A stretch of DNA of 64,000 nt from an uncultured Bacteroidota bacterium (GTDB lineage Bacteria; Bacteroidota; Bacteroidia; Flavobacteriales; Flavobacteriaceae): NCBI GenBank assembly GCA_902560045.1, contig CACEKJ010000003.1, forward strand, positions 1 through 64,000. Direction: 5' to 3'. Position 1 is the stretch's first letter; every line of letters begins with the position of its first letter. Shown piece after piece: positions 29,680-38,894 of the stretch. A model generated the notes under the pieces. The model saw only the letters and a program-made list of their open reading frames with translations, searched no databases and was not told where the DNA came from. The position numbers and the translations under genes are program-made.

Positions 29680-30871
29680 TATTTAAATCATTTAGATAAA
29701 GCGCTAGGACAATTGTTAAAGCAAAAATAAACGATCCTAGCTGCCTATGAAAAATGTTCTCTATCATCAAAAACAAAATTAAGCTTATGATTAAGTTAAC
29801 TGAATAAATGTTCTTGTAAACCAATGAAACAATCTCTTTTAATAAAATGAGAAATAAAATTAAACCTACACATCCATAGGAAATAATAATGTCCAAATAT
29901 TGGTTATGGGTGTTAAAATTTCTTTCAATAAACCAGTTTTTTCTCTTTTCAATAGGCATTAACTTATATTTTTTAATTAACATTTGCTGAGTTTTATATG
30001 TACCTATTCCAAAAAAATATGGTTTATACTCATTAAATATTTGTGTAGAAAATTTCCAAATATCATATCTGGGTTCATGAGTTTTTATTTTTTCAATAAA
30101 CGAGTTTCTTGTCGAATCGTCCGAATACAAAAACCTCTTAGACAGAGTTTTGTTATTTAAAATAACAACTAAAAAAACAATAGTTGTTACAAGTAGAAGG
30201 GCTATTCTATATTTGTTTTTAATGTGATAAATAATCGACGATGCCAAGGTCAAAAAGGCTATTGCAATAGCACTTCTAGATGCAATTAAAAATAAGGAAA
30301 TCAGAAAAAACACAAGAAAAAGTAAACAAATGTATTTTGTTTTTTTATTTGATGTTTTGATAAGCGTTTCTAACAATAGTAAGATTGAAACAACAATAAA
30401 AAATCCGAGATAAAGTCTTTGGGTTATAAATAAATCTTCAACTGCCCCTTTTGAAATTAAAAATTCAAAAGAATTTAAATAATAGTTAATAATATTTATA
30501 TCTGTAATGAATGTGCTAATAAATGTTCCTGCAATAAAGCTAAAGATTAAAATATTTTTATTTATAACCTGAGAAAATACTATTAATAAAAGAAGTGTTT
30601 GAGCTATCTTTCTGGTTTCCGAAAAGTCATCAAAAAATGATTGGTTAAATAATGAAAACAAAATCACAAAAATTAGAAAACCAAAAAAAATCTTTAGGTA
30701 GTGTGGGTTGAACAAGCCTGTGATTTTGTCCTTTTTGAGAGTTAATATTAAAATTAGGAATAGGCAAATCATTATGATATTCACAAAAGCTTTTGCGTAA
30801 GTCATAAATGGAATGGATAGGCAAATTAGAGCTGCTAAATAGGTGTATATTTTTTCCAATCTATACTTCAT
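29657..30871 (-). CDS. O-antigen ligase/polymerase-like membrane protein (copy 1)
   Basis: 404 aa, 10-12 membrane helices, with the large periplasmic loop and FGIGTYKTQQML...NTHNQYLDIIISYGCVGLILFL pattern of the O-antigen ligase/Wzy superfamily. ATG at 30871 is chosen (1 bp after the GT2 stop); the track start at 30934 lies inside GT2. It could be the Wzy polymerase or the WaaL-type ligase; a second family member lies at 31657-33030. Confidence 0.85.
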   Translation of the reverse strand: MKYRLEKIYTYLAALICLSIPFMTYAKAFVNIIMICLFLILILTLKKDKITGLFNPHYLKIFFGFLIFVILFSLFNQSFFDDFSETRKIAQTLLLLIVFSQVINKNILIFSFIAGTFISTFITDINIINYYLNSFEFLISKGAVEDLFITQRLYLGFFIVVSILLLLETLIKTSNKKTKYICLLFLVFFLISLFLIASRSAIAIAFLTLASSIIYHIKNKYRIALLLVTTIVFLVVILNNKTLSKRFLYSDDSTRNSFIEKIKTHEPRYDIWKFSTQIFNEYKPYFFGIGTYKTQQMLIKKYKLMPIEKRKNWFIERNFNTHNQYLDIIISYGCVGLILFLILLKEIVSLVYKNIYSVNLIISLILFLMIENIFHRQLGSFIFALTIVLALYLNDLNNEKNISS

Positions 30872-30872
30872 A

Positions 30873-31664
30873 TTACATAAACTTTTTTTTAACAAATGAT
30901 GTAGTGCTTCGTGAAAAGAAGTATAAAATAACACTTCTAAGAAGTCCGTAAATTGGGTAGATTCCTAAATTAAAATTTTCCATAATAATTTTAATTCTAT
31001 TTTTAACCTGTAGTTTTCTTTTTTTGGTAGAGATTGAATTTTCATCAGAAATATAGTCTAATAATACCTCAGGTAAATTTGCACATTTAAAATGCTTGAT
31101 AACCTTAAAAAAGAAAGCATAATCCTGAGCTGCGTGCCTATATTTTTCAGGATATTCTGTAACCACATCAAGAATTGATGAGCAGAAAACCACTGTTGGA
31201 TTTACAAACATGCTGTTTAAAAACATGTTCTTTTTGATACTATTGTTTTCAACGGGGTGCTTAATGTTGTAGAGAAATGTATTGTTTGTATCGACAACTC
31301 TTGCCCAGGTTCCAACAAGTTTAATTTCTGGATTTGAATCTAAAAAATTTATTTGTTTTTTAAACTTATCTTTATAACATATGTCTCCCGCATCTAATCT
31401 CGCAACATATTTATAACTTCCTTTTTTTACAAAACTCAAACATTCATTTGCGGCAATTCCAACACCTTGGTTTTGTATTAAATATTTTAAGGTAATGTTT
31501 CCTTTTTTATGCTTTGATCGTATTAATTTCTCGTTTGGCTTTTTGTTACTTCCGTCGTCTACAATTATTATGTCGATTAAAAATTCTTCATCTATTGATT
31601 CAATCGTTTGCAATAGCCCTGTCGGGTTATTGTAATGAGGAATAGTAATTATTAGTTCACTCAT
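30873..31664 (-). CDS. Glycosyltransferase family 2
   Basis: 263 aa, GT-A fold. N-terminal ITIPHYNNPTGLLQTIESI, IIIVDDGSNKKPNE and the metal-site-like ARLDAGD are family motifs. Inverting transferase of unknown sugar specificity in the surface polysaccharide operon; overlaps the next gene by 8 bp. Confidence 0.92.
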   Translation of the reverse strand: MSELIITIPHYNNPTGLLQTIESIDEEFLIDIIIVDDGSNKKPNEKLIRSKHKKGNITLKYLIQNQGVGIAANECLSFVKKGSYKYVARLDAGDICYKDKFKKQINFLDSNPEIKLVGTWARVVDTNNTFLYNIKHPVENNSIKKNMFLNSMFVNPTVVFCSSILDVVTEYPEKYRHAAQDYAFFFKVIKHFKCANLPEVLLDYISDENSISTKKRKLQVKNRIKIIMENFNLGIYPIYGLLRSVILYFFSRSTTSFVKKKFM

Positions 31665-33030
31665 TGCTTAATTTTTTTGAGTTTTCGATCACGAATATTA
31701 AAGCTAAACAAATCCAGAAAAAGTAAATTCTAAAGGAGTCCATTTTTAACCAATTTAATGAAAACCCAATCATTGATACTAATATTATAAACGAATAAAT
31801 TTTTCTTTTGTTTTTTAAATTGTTAAAACACCAAAGAAATATTTGCAATAATAGTAGACCAAATATTAACATACCAATGATGCCTGTTTCACTAAGAATT
31901 CTTAAATATAAATTGTAGCCTGGTGGAAATCTTTTGTCATTTTGATTCAAGTATTTAAGCCTAAACTCCCAGTTATTATTTTTAGCCCAGTTAGGATATT
32001 TTTTCCATGACTCAAAGGCTTGCTGGCCATAGCCTGTGCCAGAAAACGGGTTTTCTAAAAAAACCTTAAACATAGCTTGCTGAATACCAAATCTTGATTT
32101 ATTCGACAAAGCATGTGTAGAGTCATTAAGCTTAAAGGAGGATATCTCTTGTTTTACATAATCAAAAATTTGTTTATTATATGTTCCTAAAACAACAGCC
32201 GAGCTAAAAAAAGTAATTAAAATTATCTTATAAATATTTTTTTTGGATTGTGTTTTTCTCAAAAGTATCAACGCTGCTACAAAAAATTGTATAAGAATTG
32301 CAAAGAATGCTGCTCTTGATCCTGAAACAAAGCCTAAGAATAAAATTATTAGGCTGGGAATATATTTTGACCTCTTTTCTTCCGTAATTATGTAACTAAT
32401 CATCCATCCAGCTATAGAAATAAGATATGTTCCAAGAGCAGGGGGTTCAAAAGAAACAGATGAAATTCTGTTTAATCGCATGTCGGTTCTTGCGTCTGTA
32501 AAAGGAAAATAATCAAATAAATTTAACACAGATTTCTTTAACCATAATACGTCAAACTTAACTATCAGAACTTCGATAATTGAATATAAAAAAACTATTA
32601 GTAAGGAAATTAATATTGATTTCCTTACTAAAATTAAAAGCCTTTCGATATTAAACGATTTAAACCCGTTATAAAAAGTAATTGGCAAAATAACGGCTGC
32701 AATTATTAAAGATCCGAATTGGTTTATAAACCTAAATGCGCCGGAGGTTTGTTTAAAATAATATTCTGAGACATTATGAAAATTTAAAAGCGTAGCTATA
32801 AATGCCCATGAAATAAAAAAAAGTAAAAGTTGAAATATGAGGTTTTTATAAGGAATATTAATTTTCTTTTTAAATAATAATATAATAAAGGCTGAAATAA
32901 AAAATAAAAAGCATGAGTCTCTATAATACTCACCTAGGAAAGAAATTCCTTCCCAAGAATTGAAAGGAAGAAAGAAAATTCCTAAAAGAATAAGTTGTAA
33001 GCCAATAATTGGGGTGCTTAATTTTCTCAT
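31657..33030 (-). CDS. O-antigen ligase/polymerase-like membrane protein (copy 2)
   Basis: 457 aa, about 12 helices, with the motif NPFSGTGYGQQAFESW...FPPGYNLYLRILSETGIIGMLIFG of Wzy/O-antigen ligases. ATG 33030 is preferred, 1 bp after the sulfotransferase stop. With copy 1, it suggests one polymerase and one ligase, or two polymerases for different linkages. Confidence 0.85.
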   Translation of the reverse strand: MRKLSTPIIGLQLILLGIFFLPFNSWEGISFLGEYYRDSCFLFFISAFIILLFKKKINIPYKNLIFQLLLFFISWAFIATLLNFHNVSEYYFKQTSGAFRFINQFGSLIIAAVILPITFYNGFKSFNIERLLILVRKSILISLLIVFLYSIIEVLIVKFDVLWLKKSVLNLFDYFPFTDARTDMRLNRISSVSFEPPALGTYLISIAGWMISYIITEEKRSKYIPSLIILFLGFVSGSRAAFFAILIQFFVAALILLRKTQSKKNIYKIILITFFSSAVVLGTYNKQIFDYVKQEISSFKLNDSTHALSNKSRFGIQQAMFKVFLENPFSGTGYGQQAFESWKKYPNWAKNNNWEFRLKYLNQNDKRFPPGYNLYLRILSETGIIGMLIFGLLLLQIFLWCFNNLKNKRKIYSFIILVSMIGFSLNWLKMDSFRIYFFWICLALIFVIENSKKLSNE

Positions 33031-33031
33031 A

Positions 33032-33931
33032 TTAATATTTTCTCCAGTTTGAAATATCAACATTCAAACTTTTAAGTTTTGCCACTTCTTCTTTAAAATA
33101 CTTTTTCAAATGTGTTTCTGTTTCCTTATCGATTTGCTCAGCTTTTATGCTAAAAATTGACGCTGTCCAGGCTAATAAAATTTTGAGAAGAGGTGTGGGT
33201 TTTATAACTCTTTTTATTAAGTTTTTAAAGATCGAAGGTTGAAAAATGATTTTGGTAAAAAAATTTTTTTTGTAATACCCCCCTTTATTAAACTTGTTTG
33301 AGTTTTGTTTAGCCTTAAAACTAAGGTCTACATCTAAAAATTTGTATACCTTTTTCATCGTAGCCTCATTATTATTGCTTAATTCTTCGGTGGTTATAAT
33401 TAACACATCACTAAATATTTCTTTTGCCTTTACTAACTTCTCATAGTAAGTCGAGTTAAACTTATAATACCAAAAATCAGAATATTTTTTGATTTTTCTT
33501 TCCTCTTCGATATTAATAGCTTCTTTAAAAGAAAGTGTTTCTCTTTGCTCTCTTTTAAGATGTAAATAATTTGAATATGCACGATTAATTGGATCTCGCA
33601 AAACGATGATAAGCTTTGGGTCGTTTAAATATTCTTTAATTTTTGGGAATTGAGTTGGATAGTTTATGTAAGAAGGCGAGGCATCTCCAATAGCAATTTC
33701 GTTTTTTACTTCTCTATAGAATTTTAAATACTTTTCAGAATTATTAACCTGTGTTTTTTTAACAATTTTATCCCTGGGGCCATTTTTAAGTTTTGAAAGG
33801 ATTTCAAAAGTAAAAAAATGCAATTCTTTTTGATTAGGCATAAAAATCTGCGGATGCTCATTCAAGTAATGATGAAGAGAGGTTGTTCCGCACTTTGGAA
33901 ATCCAGCAATTATGAAGTTAGGCTTTTTCAT
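33032..33931 (-). CDS. PAPS-dependent sulfotransferase
   Basis: 299-aa soluble sulfotransferase. The 5'-phosphosulfate loop GFPKCGTTSLHHYLNEHP is at residues 10-27 and the 3'-phosphate site is LRDPINRAYSNYLH. Resembles carbohydrate (heparan-type) sulfotransferases. In a glycan cluster this indicates the polysaccharide is sulfated, common in marine bacteria. Confidence 0.92.
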   Translation of the reverse strand: MKKPNFIIAGFPKCGTTSLHHYLNEHPQIFMPNQKELHFFTFEILSKLKNGPRDKIVKKTQVNNSEKYLKFYREVKNEIAIGDASPSYINYPTQFPKIKEYLNDPKLIIVLRDPINRAYSNYLHLKREQRETLSFKEAINIEEERKIKKYSDFWYYKFNSTYYEKLVKAKEIFSDVLIITTEELSNNNEATMKKVYKFLDVDLSFKAKQNSNKFNKGGYYKKNFFTKIIFQPSIFKNLIKRVIKPTPLLKILLAWTASIFSIKAEQIDKETETHLKKYFKEEVAKLKSLNVDISNWRKY

Positions 33932-33932
33932 G

Positions 33933-35216
33933 TTAGTTCAAGAAGATTTTTATTTTATCCCTAGAATATATTAGCACAGTGGCTATTGTATTCCAAATTA
34001 TAAGGCTTACCAGCGTTGCTATAGCGGCGCCATTAATTCCCTGAGTGGGAATTAGATAAAAGTTCAATGAAATATTAATTATCAATGCTGAAACTAATAT
34101 TTTATTTAAGGTTTTTTGACGCCCAGTCATATTAAGATAAATAGCTCCAGGGCCTGAAACTGCATTAAAAAATTGAGCTGCTAATAAAAAAAGTAAAGCA
34201 TTGTTTGCAATAACATAGCCTTGTCCAAATAAACCTAAAATTTCTTCAGAAAAGAAAAACAATACACTTAAAACACAAATACTGATTAAAAAAATAATTC
34301 GTGTTGAATGCTTAATTAGCATTTGTAGTTTTTGCATCTTTTGATTTTCATAGATTTCTGCAATTCTTGGGGCAATTACAATATTAACTGACATTAATGC
34401 TAAGGTTGTTAGCATTGCTAATTTTACAGAAACCGAATAATATGCAATCTGATCAAAACCCTCGTAAATTGACAAAATAATAATGTCTACGCTTTGCATA
34501 ATAAAATAGGCAATTGCACTCAGCGCCATAGGAGATGATGTTTTAAATATTTCTGTTATTGTAAAAGATTCTGATTTATCATTGGGTTTGTCAATTTTTT
34601 TAAAAAGCATGTAAACCCTGATACTTGAAAATAGCGATAGTAATAAAAACCCTAACAAATATACCTCTACTAAAAGCTCTTCATTATTGGTCTTTAGCAA
34701 AATAATTGCAAAAATAAAAACTGGCAAATACCTGAATATACTTCTATACATTTCAGATAATATAGTTTTTTTTAATGCCCTGATTGTGTCAATATTTAAC
34801 ATTGTAACGGCAAAGAAAACTAATGTTAAAATAGTTTTTAAAATAAGTGAATAGGATTCTCTGTTTTTAAAAATGTCATTTATAATTGACTCGTTAAAAA
34901 AAATCATAAAAAATCCTAAAATAATCAGACTTAGAGTAAAAATTATCTTTAACATCTCAGAGTAAATTGATCTAATTGATTCAATACTCTTTCTTGCATT
35001 TAAAAGCCCTGAATAATAAATAATTGACTGGTTTGTTCCCATTAAAGAAATACCCCCTAGTACCATTAATGTAGATCTCACAAAATCGTAGCGGCCAACA
35101 TTTTCAGCAGAATAAAAATTAGTTATAAATAGTGTAAAGCCAAACAAAAGTAACACTCCAAAAGATCTGATGATTAGAACCGAAAAACTCTTTTGTGTAA
35201 GATCTTTTATCGACAT
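33933..35216 (-). CDS. Polysaccharide flippase (Wzx-like)
   Basis: 427 aa, about 12 helices; polysaccharide biosynthesis superfamily (FYSAENVGRYDFVRSTLMVLGGISLMGTNQSIIYYSG near the N-terminus, late TQGINGAAIATLVSLIIWN). Likely exports the lipid-linked repeat unit made by the cluster. 1 bp from the sulfotransferase and 1 bp from the Wzz-like gene. Confidence 0.9.
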   Translation of the reverse strand: MSIKDLTQKSFSVLIIRSFGVLLLFGFTLFITNFYSAENVGRYDFVRSTLMVLGGISLMGTNQSIIYYSGLLNARKSIESIRSIYSEMLKIIFTLSLIILGFFMIFFNESIINDIFKNRESYSLILKTILTLVFFAVTMLNIDTIRALKKTILSEMYRSIFRYLPVFIFAIILLKTNNEELLVEVYLLGFLLLSLFSSIRVYMLFKKIDKPNDKSESFTITEIFKTSSPMALSAIAYFIMQSVDIIILSIYEGFDQIAYYSVSVKLAMLTTLALMSVNIVIAPRIAEIYENQKMQKLQMLIKHSTRIIFLISICVLSVLFFFSEEILGLFGQGYVIANNALLFLLAAQFFNAVSGPGAIYLNMTGRQKTLNKILVSALIINISLNFYLIPTQGINGAAIATLVSLIIWNTIATVLIYSRDKIKIFLN

Positions 35217-35217
35217 T

Positions 35218-36192
35218 TTAGCTTGCTCTGTCTAATTTGTCAAGGTAAGAATAGAGGCCAATTAGTAAGCTTATTAGCACATATATCACCAAAAATAAAA
35301 TCGGATAATAAATCATCAGGTTAGAAAGCAGTGATTTATTTTCAACTAGAACATTGGTTTCATTTATTACCATAACAGTTTGTTCAGAAGTTAAGTTTTC
35401 ATTTTTTAAATCTTCATTTTCTTTTTGAAGGGCAACCTTAGTATTAATCAAATCATTTGGTCTAATGTCTTTGTTATCTATGTACAGTTGTGCAGAACTA
35501 ACCTTTTTTTCAGTTGTGTAAAAATTAATGATTTTATCAATCTGCTTAATAGTTTGTTCATTATCATATATTACACTGGAAATTCTTTGTAGGTTTCTGT
35601 CTTTTAGTTTTGCGAATAAAGGGTTTCTATTAAAATAGTCAATTACCTTACTAACCGTATTAAGTGATGAATTATTAGAAACTTTCAGGGTAATTAGGTG
35701 ATAGTCATAATCAGACTTAAATCCTTCTGTAACAGAAAATCCATCTTCGTATTCAAGATTTTCAAATAGCGCCCTAATCTCATTTGCATTAATTTCTTTT
35801 TCCATTATGTCTTTAATATCAACAACAGGAGATATTAATATTTCATCTATTGTCTCTGTTTCGTCTAACATTATTTCTTTTAAAAAGAAGTTTTTGTCTT
35901 CAGACAAAATTTTTAAATTTATTAGATCTATCGCGTCATAGATATAGTTTCCTGCATCAAAGTTGATTTTAACCAATATTGTAGCTTCTTTTGAGTTGTT
36001 TTTTTCACTATCTGTCATAATGTAACCCATTAGAATACCTGCTAAAACAACAATTATAAGCTGTTTCCAATTTGAAAGTATCATTTTAGATCTTCTGAAT
36101 ATTTGCAAAAATACGCTCAGCAACATGAGCTTAATTTTTTCTATAAGAACAATTATATCTAGTTCCTCGTTTTCTTTAAAATTATTTTTCAT
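35218..36192 (-). CDS. Wzz-like chain-length determinant/co-polymerase
   Basis: 324 aa with a membrane helix near residues 46-62 (QLIIVVLAGILMGYIM) and another near the C-terminus (YYPILFLVIYVLISLLIGLY), enclosing a long periplasmic, partly coiled region. This topology is that of Wzz/PCP proteins. No tyrosine-kinase domain is attached or found nearby, and no Wza-type outer-membrane exporter is in the window. The call rests mainly on topology and context. Confidence 0.65.
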   Translation of the reverse strand: MKNNFKENEELDIIVLIEKIKLMLLSVFLQIFRRSKMILSNWKQLIIVVLAGILMGYIMTDSEKNNSKEATILVKINFDAGNYIYDAIDLINLKILSEDKNFFLKEIMLDETETIDEILISPVVDIKDIMEKEINANEIRALFENLEYEDGFSVTEGFKSDYDYHLITLKVSNNSSLNTVSKVIDYFNRNPLFAKLKDRNLQRISSVIYDNEQTIKQIDKIINFYTTEKKVSSAQLYIDNKDIRPNDLINTKVALQKENEDLKNENLTSEQTVMVINETNVLVENKSLLSNLMIYYPILFLVIYVLISLLIGLYSYLDKLDRAS

Positions 36193-36236
36193 AGGTGTCT
36201 TTTGTTTTTTTAGAACGGTTTTTTGTGATAAATATT

Positions 36237-37739
36237 TTAGGTTGCCTGGATAAGTTTTAATTTTTTTAAGAGAGAGGCAATTTTTCTGTCATTTGCTATT
36301 TTAGGAATTTTGTTTTGTCCTCCTAGCCTACCAACATGCTCCATATATTTTTTAAAGCCTGATTTTAAAACTGGTGTTATGATTGGGTGTGAAATTATCT
36401 TTCCGTCAATCAAATCTTTGTAATATTTATTTTGAGACATAAGCTCTTGATTTAAAACATTAGCAAAATATTCGTTATTGGCAATAGGGTTGTCAAATTC
36501 TACAAACCATTCATGACATGCAGATTCTTTTTCAGATTTATATCTTGGCGCAACCGTAAATTCGGAAACTATAGAGCCTGTTTTTTCTACGGCCTTTTCC
36601 ATTGCCTGTTCAACTTCTTTTACTATTACATGCTCCCCAAAAGCAGATAAATATTGTTTAATTCTTCCCGTTACCACAATCCTGTGTGGTCTTAAAGATT
36701 TAAATTGTATGGTGTCGCCTGTGTTATATCCCCAAAGACCAGCATTAGATGAAATTATTAAAACATAATTTGTGTTTAACTCGACATCATCTATGCAAAT
36801 TCTGATCATCTTGTTTTCTCTGAAATCTTCATCCTTTATGAACTCGTAAAAAATACCTGCGTTTAAAATTAAAAGTAATTCGTTCTTTTCTTGAAGATCT
36901 TGAAAGGCAAAAAACCCCTCACTTGCCGGAAATAATTCAATTGAATCTATTTCTTTACCGATCAAAAAATTAAATTTTTCTTTATACGGCTTAAAATTAA
37001 CACCGCCATAAATTAGTAAGCTAAGGTTCGGAAATAAGGACGATATTTTCTTTTCACTAATGCTGTATATTTTTTCAAAGTACATCTGAAGCCAGGAAGG
37101 AATACCACTAATAATTGTCATGTTTTCATTAATCGTTTCTTCGATTATTTTATCCACTTTTTCTTCCCAATTTTCAACAATGTTAGTTTCCCAAGACGGC
37201 AACATTTTTTGTTTCATAAAAAGGGGTACATGATGCGCAGAAATACCTGAAAGCCTTCCCGTGTGAATTCCTGATGTTTTTTCTAGTTTGGGTGATCCTT
37301 GAATAAATATAAAGCGTCCATCAGTGAAATCTGTTTTACCTGTGTCTGCAATATACATTAGCAATGCATTTTTAGCTCCATTTAAATGATTGGAAAGGCT
37401 ATCTTTAGTTATTGGAATATATTTGGCTCCTGAAGTTGTTCCAGAAGTAATTGCTAAATATCTTGGCTTTCCAGGCCAAAGAATGTTTTCTTTTCCCTTT
37501 TTAATCATCTCAAAATAATCTTTTAAATCCTCGTAATCTCTTACTGGAATTTGAGTCTTATAGTCTTGGTATGATTTAATTGAGGTGATTTTATGGTCTC
37601 TACCAAAAACCGTTTTGGCCCCCTTTTTTATTAGTTTTTTAAGTTCTTTTTTTTGGGTTGTCTCAGGATTATTAGCCCATTTGTAAATTTGATGTTTTGT
37701 AATTAATGCAACTAATTTTAAAAGACTATGCTTTAGCAT
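36237..37739 (-). CDS. GH3-family acyl-adenylate enzyme
   Basis: 500-aa protein of the GH3 auxin-responsive-promoter family, which in plants conjugates acids to amino acids through an acyl-adenylate. The ATP loop AITSGTTSGAKYIPIT and the later SAFGEHVIVKEVEQAM and YNTGDTIQFKSL segments are visible. ATG 37739 is chosen, 1 bp after the M23 stop; the track start at 37871 lies inside that gene. Bacterial substrate unknown. Between the glycan cluster and envelope genes, so an envelope or lipid substrate is possible. Confidence 0.85.
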   Translation of the reverse strand: MLKHSLLKLVALITKHQIYKWANNPETTQKKELKKLIKKGAKTVFGRDHKITSIKSYQDYKTQIPVRDYEDLKDYFEMIKKGKENILWPGKPRYLAITSGTTSGAKYIPITKDSLSNHLNGAKNALLMYIADTGKTDFTDGRFIFIQGSPKLEKTSGIHTGRLSGISAHHVPLFMKQKMLPSWETNIVENWEEKVDKIIEETINENMTIISGIPSWLQMYFEKIYSISEKKISSLFPNLSLLIYGGVNFKPYKEKFNFLIGKEIDSIELFPASEGFFAFQDLQEKNELLLILNAGIFYEFIKDEDFRENKMIRICIDDVELNTNYVLIISSNAGLWGYNTGDTIQFKSLRPHRIVVTGRIKQYLSAFGEHVIVKEVEQAMEKAVEKTGSIVSEFTVAPRYKSEKESACHEWFVEFDNPIANNEYFANVLNQELMSQNKYYKDLIDGKIISHPIITPVLKSGFKKYMEHVGRLGGQNKIPKIANDRKIASLLKKLKLIQAT

Positions 37740-37740
37740 T

Positions 37741-38616
37741 TTAATTAAAATTAAAAAGTGGCTCAGGATTAATGGGGGTTCCATTTTTCCACAATTCGAA
37801 ATGAAGGTGAGGCCCTGTACTGAGTGTTCCTTGATTTCCAGAATAAGCAATGACCTCTCCTGCTTTAACAAAATTGTTTTGTGTTTTTAAAACTTTTGAG
37901 TTGTGTTTATATACGGAAATGATATTGTCACCGTGGTCAATTATTAATACGTGCCCTGTGTCAACAGACCATTCCGAAAAAATGACCTTACCTTCCAATA
38001 TAGATTTAACAGGGGTGCCTGTGTCTACCAAAATATCCAGTGCAAAATGGTTGTTTAACGGATCAAATTTTTGAGTTATTTGACCTTTAACAGGGCTTAC
38101 AAACATTTTATTTTCGATAACTAATTCATTTTTTGTTAAATTAAATTTATCCTCTTCCTCGACATATTTTCTAAGGATTGAGTCTTCGGCATTAGTCAAT
38201 ACCGCTTGAAAATCTATATTGTCTTTCTCGTTACTTAAAGCCAAAGTGTCTTTGTAAATTATTTGTTCTGTCTTTCCTGAAAGAACATTTTCTATAGACT
38301 TATAAAATGTGTTGTTTAGCTCAAGCTCTTTTTCCAGAGAGTCTGTTTTTTTTGTCAAGTATATCGCCTGGGTTAATAAATCAGATGATGAATATCCGGG
38401 CACCATTTCCCTAATCTGGGTAAAAAAAACAACGCTAATTGTAAAAGCAATAAGAATTATTGAATATAAAGACAATACTAAAAAAACATTGAATTTGTTT
38501 GTTGAAAAAGAAAGCCTTTCCTCAAAGGTGTCTTCACTAGAAACAACTACTTTGTAGCTTCTAGTAAGTTTATTTATAGAATTCTTTTTTTGTTTTTTGT
38601 TTTTCACAGTATTCAA
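37741..38616 (-). CDS. M23 family metallopeptidase (active LytM)
   Basis: 291 aa: N-terminal membrane anchor (about residues 38-65), a linker with coiled-coil character and a C-terminal M23 domain with intact zinc ligands: HFALD (HxxxD) and GPHLHFELW (HxH). Predicted periplasmic peptidoglycan endopeptidase. The track start is TTG at 38616, but a -7 box covers it, so GTG at 38605-38607 (288 aa) may be the start. Confidence 0.9.
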   Translation of the reverse strand: MNTVKNKKQKKNSINKLTRSYKVVVSSEDTFEERLSFSTNKFNVFLVLSLYSIILIAFTISVVFFTQIREMVPGYSSSDLLTQAIYLTKKTDSLEKELELNNTFYKSIENVLSGKTEQIIYKDTLALSNEKDNIDFQAVLTNAEDSILRKYVEEEDKFNLTKNELVIENKMFVSPVKGQITQKFDPLNNHFALDILVDTGTPVKSILEGKVIFSEWSVDTGHVLIIDHGDNIISVYKHNSKVLKTQNNFVKAGEVIAYSGNQGTLSTGPHLHFELWKNGTPINPEPLFNFN

Positions 38617-38623
38617 AAATACT
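38608..38623. repeat. Inverted repeat over the M23 gene start
   Basis: AGTATT-CAAA-AATACT, a perfect 6-bp inverted repeat with 4-nt centre, overlapping the candidate -7 element of the M23 gene. Possibly an operator; may be coincidental in AT-rich DNA. Confidence 0.25.
38614..38621 (-). promoter_or_regulatory. Candidate -7 promoter element for the M23 gene
   Basis: Minus strand TATTTTTG; its final TTG is the ORF-track start codon, so initiation would be just before the GTG at 38607. Confidence 0.4.
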
Positions 38624-38708
38624 TAAAATTACATTAGTCTTGAATAGAAAGACAAGATATAGCAACAATTAAATGTATTATTATTAACTTAGCTTAAAAT
38701 AATTTACA

Positions 38709-38894
38709 ATGAATTTATATATAATACCTCTTGCATTAGGTCCTGGACAACTTGTTTTGATTGCTGTTGTTGTTCTTATATTATTTGGTGGTGGTAGAAA
38801 AATTAGTGAATTAATGAGGGGAACTGGAAAAGGGATTAGAGAGTTTAAAAAAGCGCTAAAGGAAGACGAAGAGGACTCTGAAAAAGAAGACTAA
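38709..38894 (+). CDS. tatA: Twin-arginine translocase subunit TatA
   Basis: 61 aa: one membrane helix (GQLVLIAVVVLILFGG) followed by the amphipathic GRKISELMRGTGKGIREFKKAL and an acidic tail. Forms the Tat export pore. No tatC in the window. Shares CTAA with the convergent DUF4837 stop. Confidence 0.95.
   Translation: MNLYIIPLALGPGQLVLIAVVVLILFGGGRKISELMRGTGKGIREFKKALKEDEEDSEKED

Noticed and set aside
37739-37871. Upstream extension of the GH3 protein (44 extra residues) in the ORF track
   Set aside because: It lies wholly within the M23 gene and precedes a natural ATG located one base after the M23 stop; the same reasoning was applied to both O-antigen ligase-like genes and the lytic transglycosylase.
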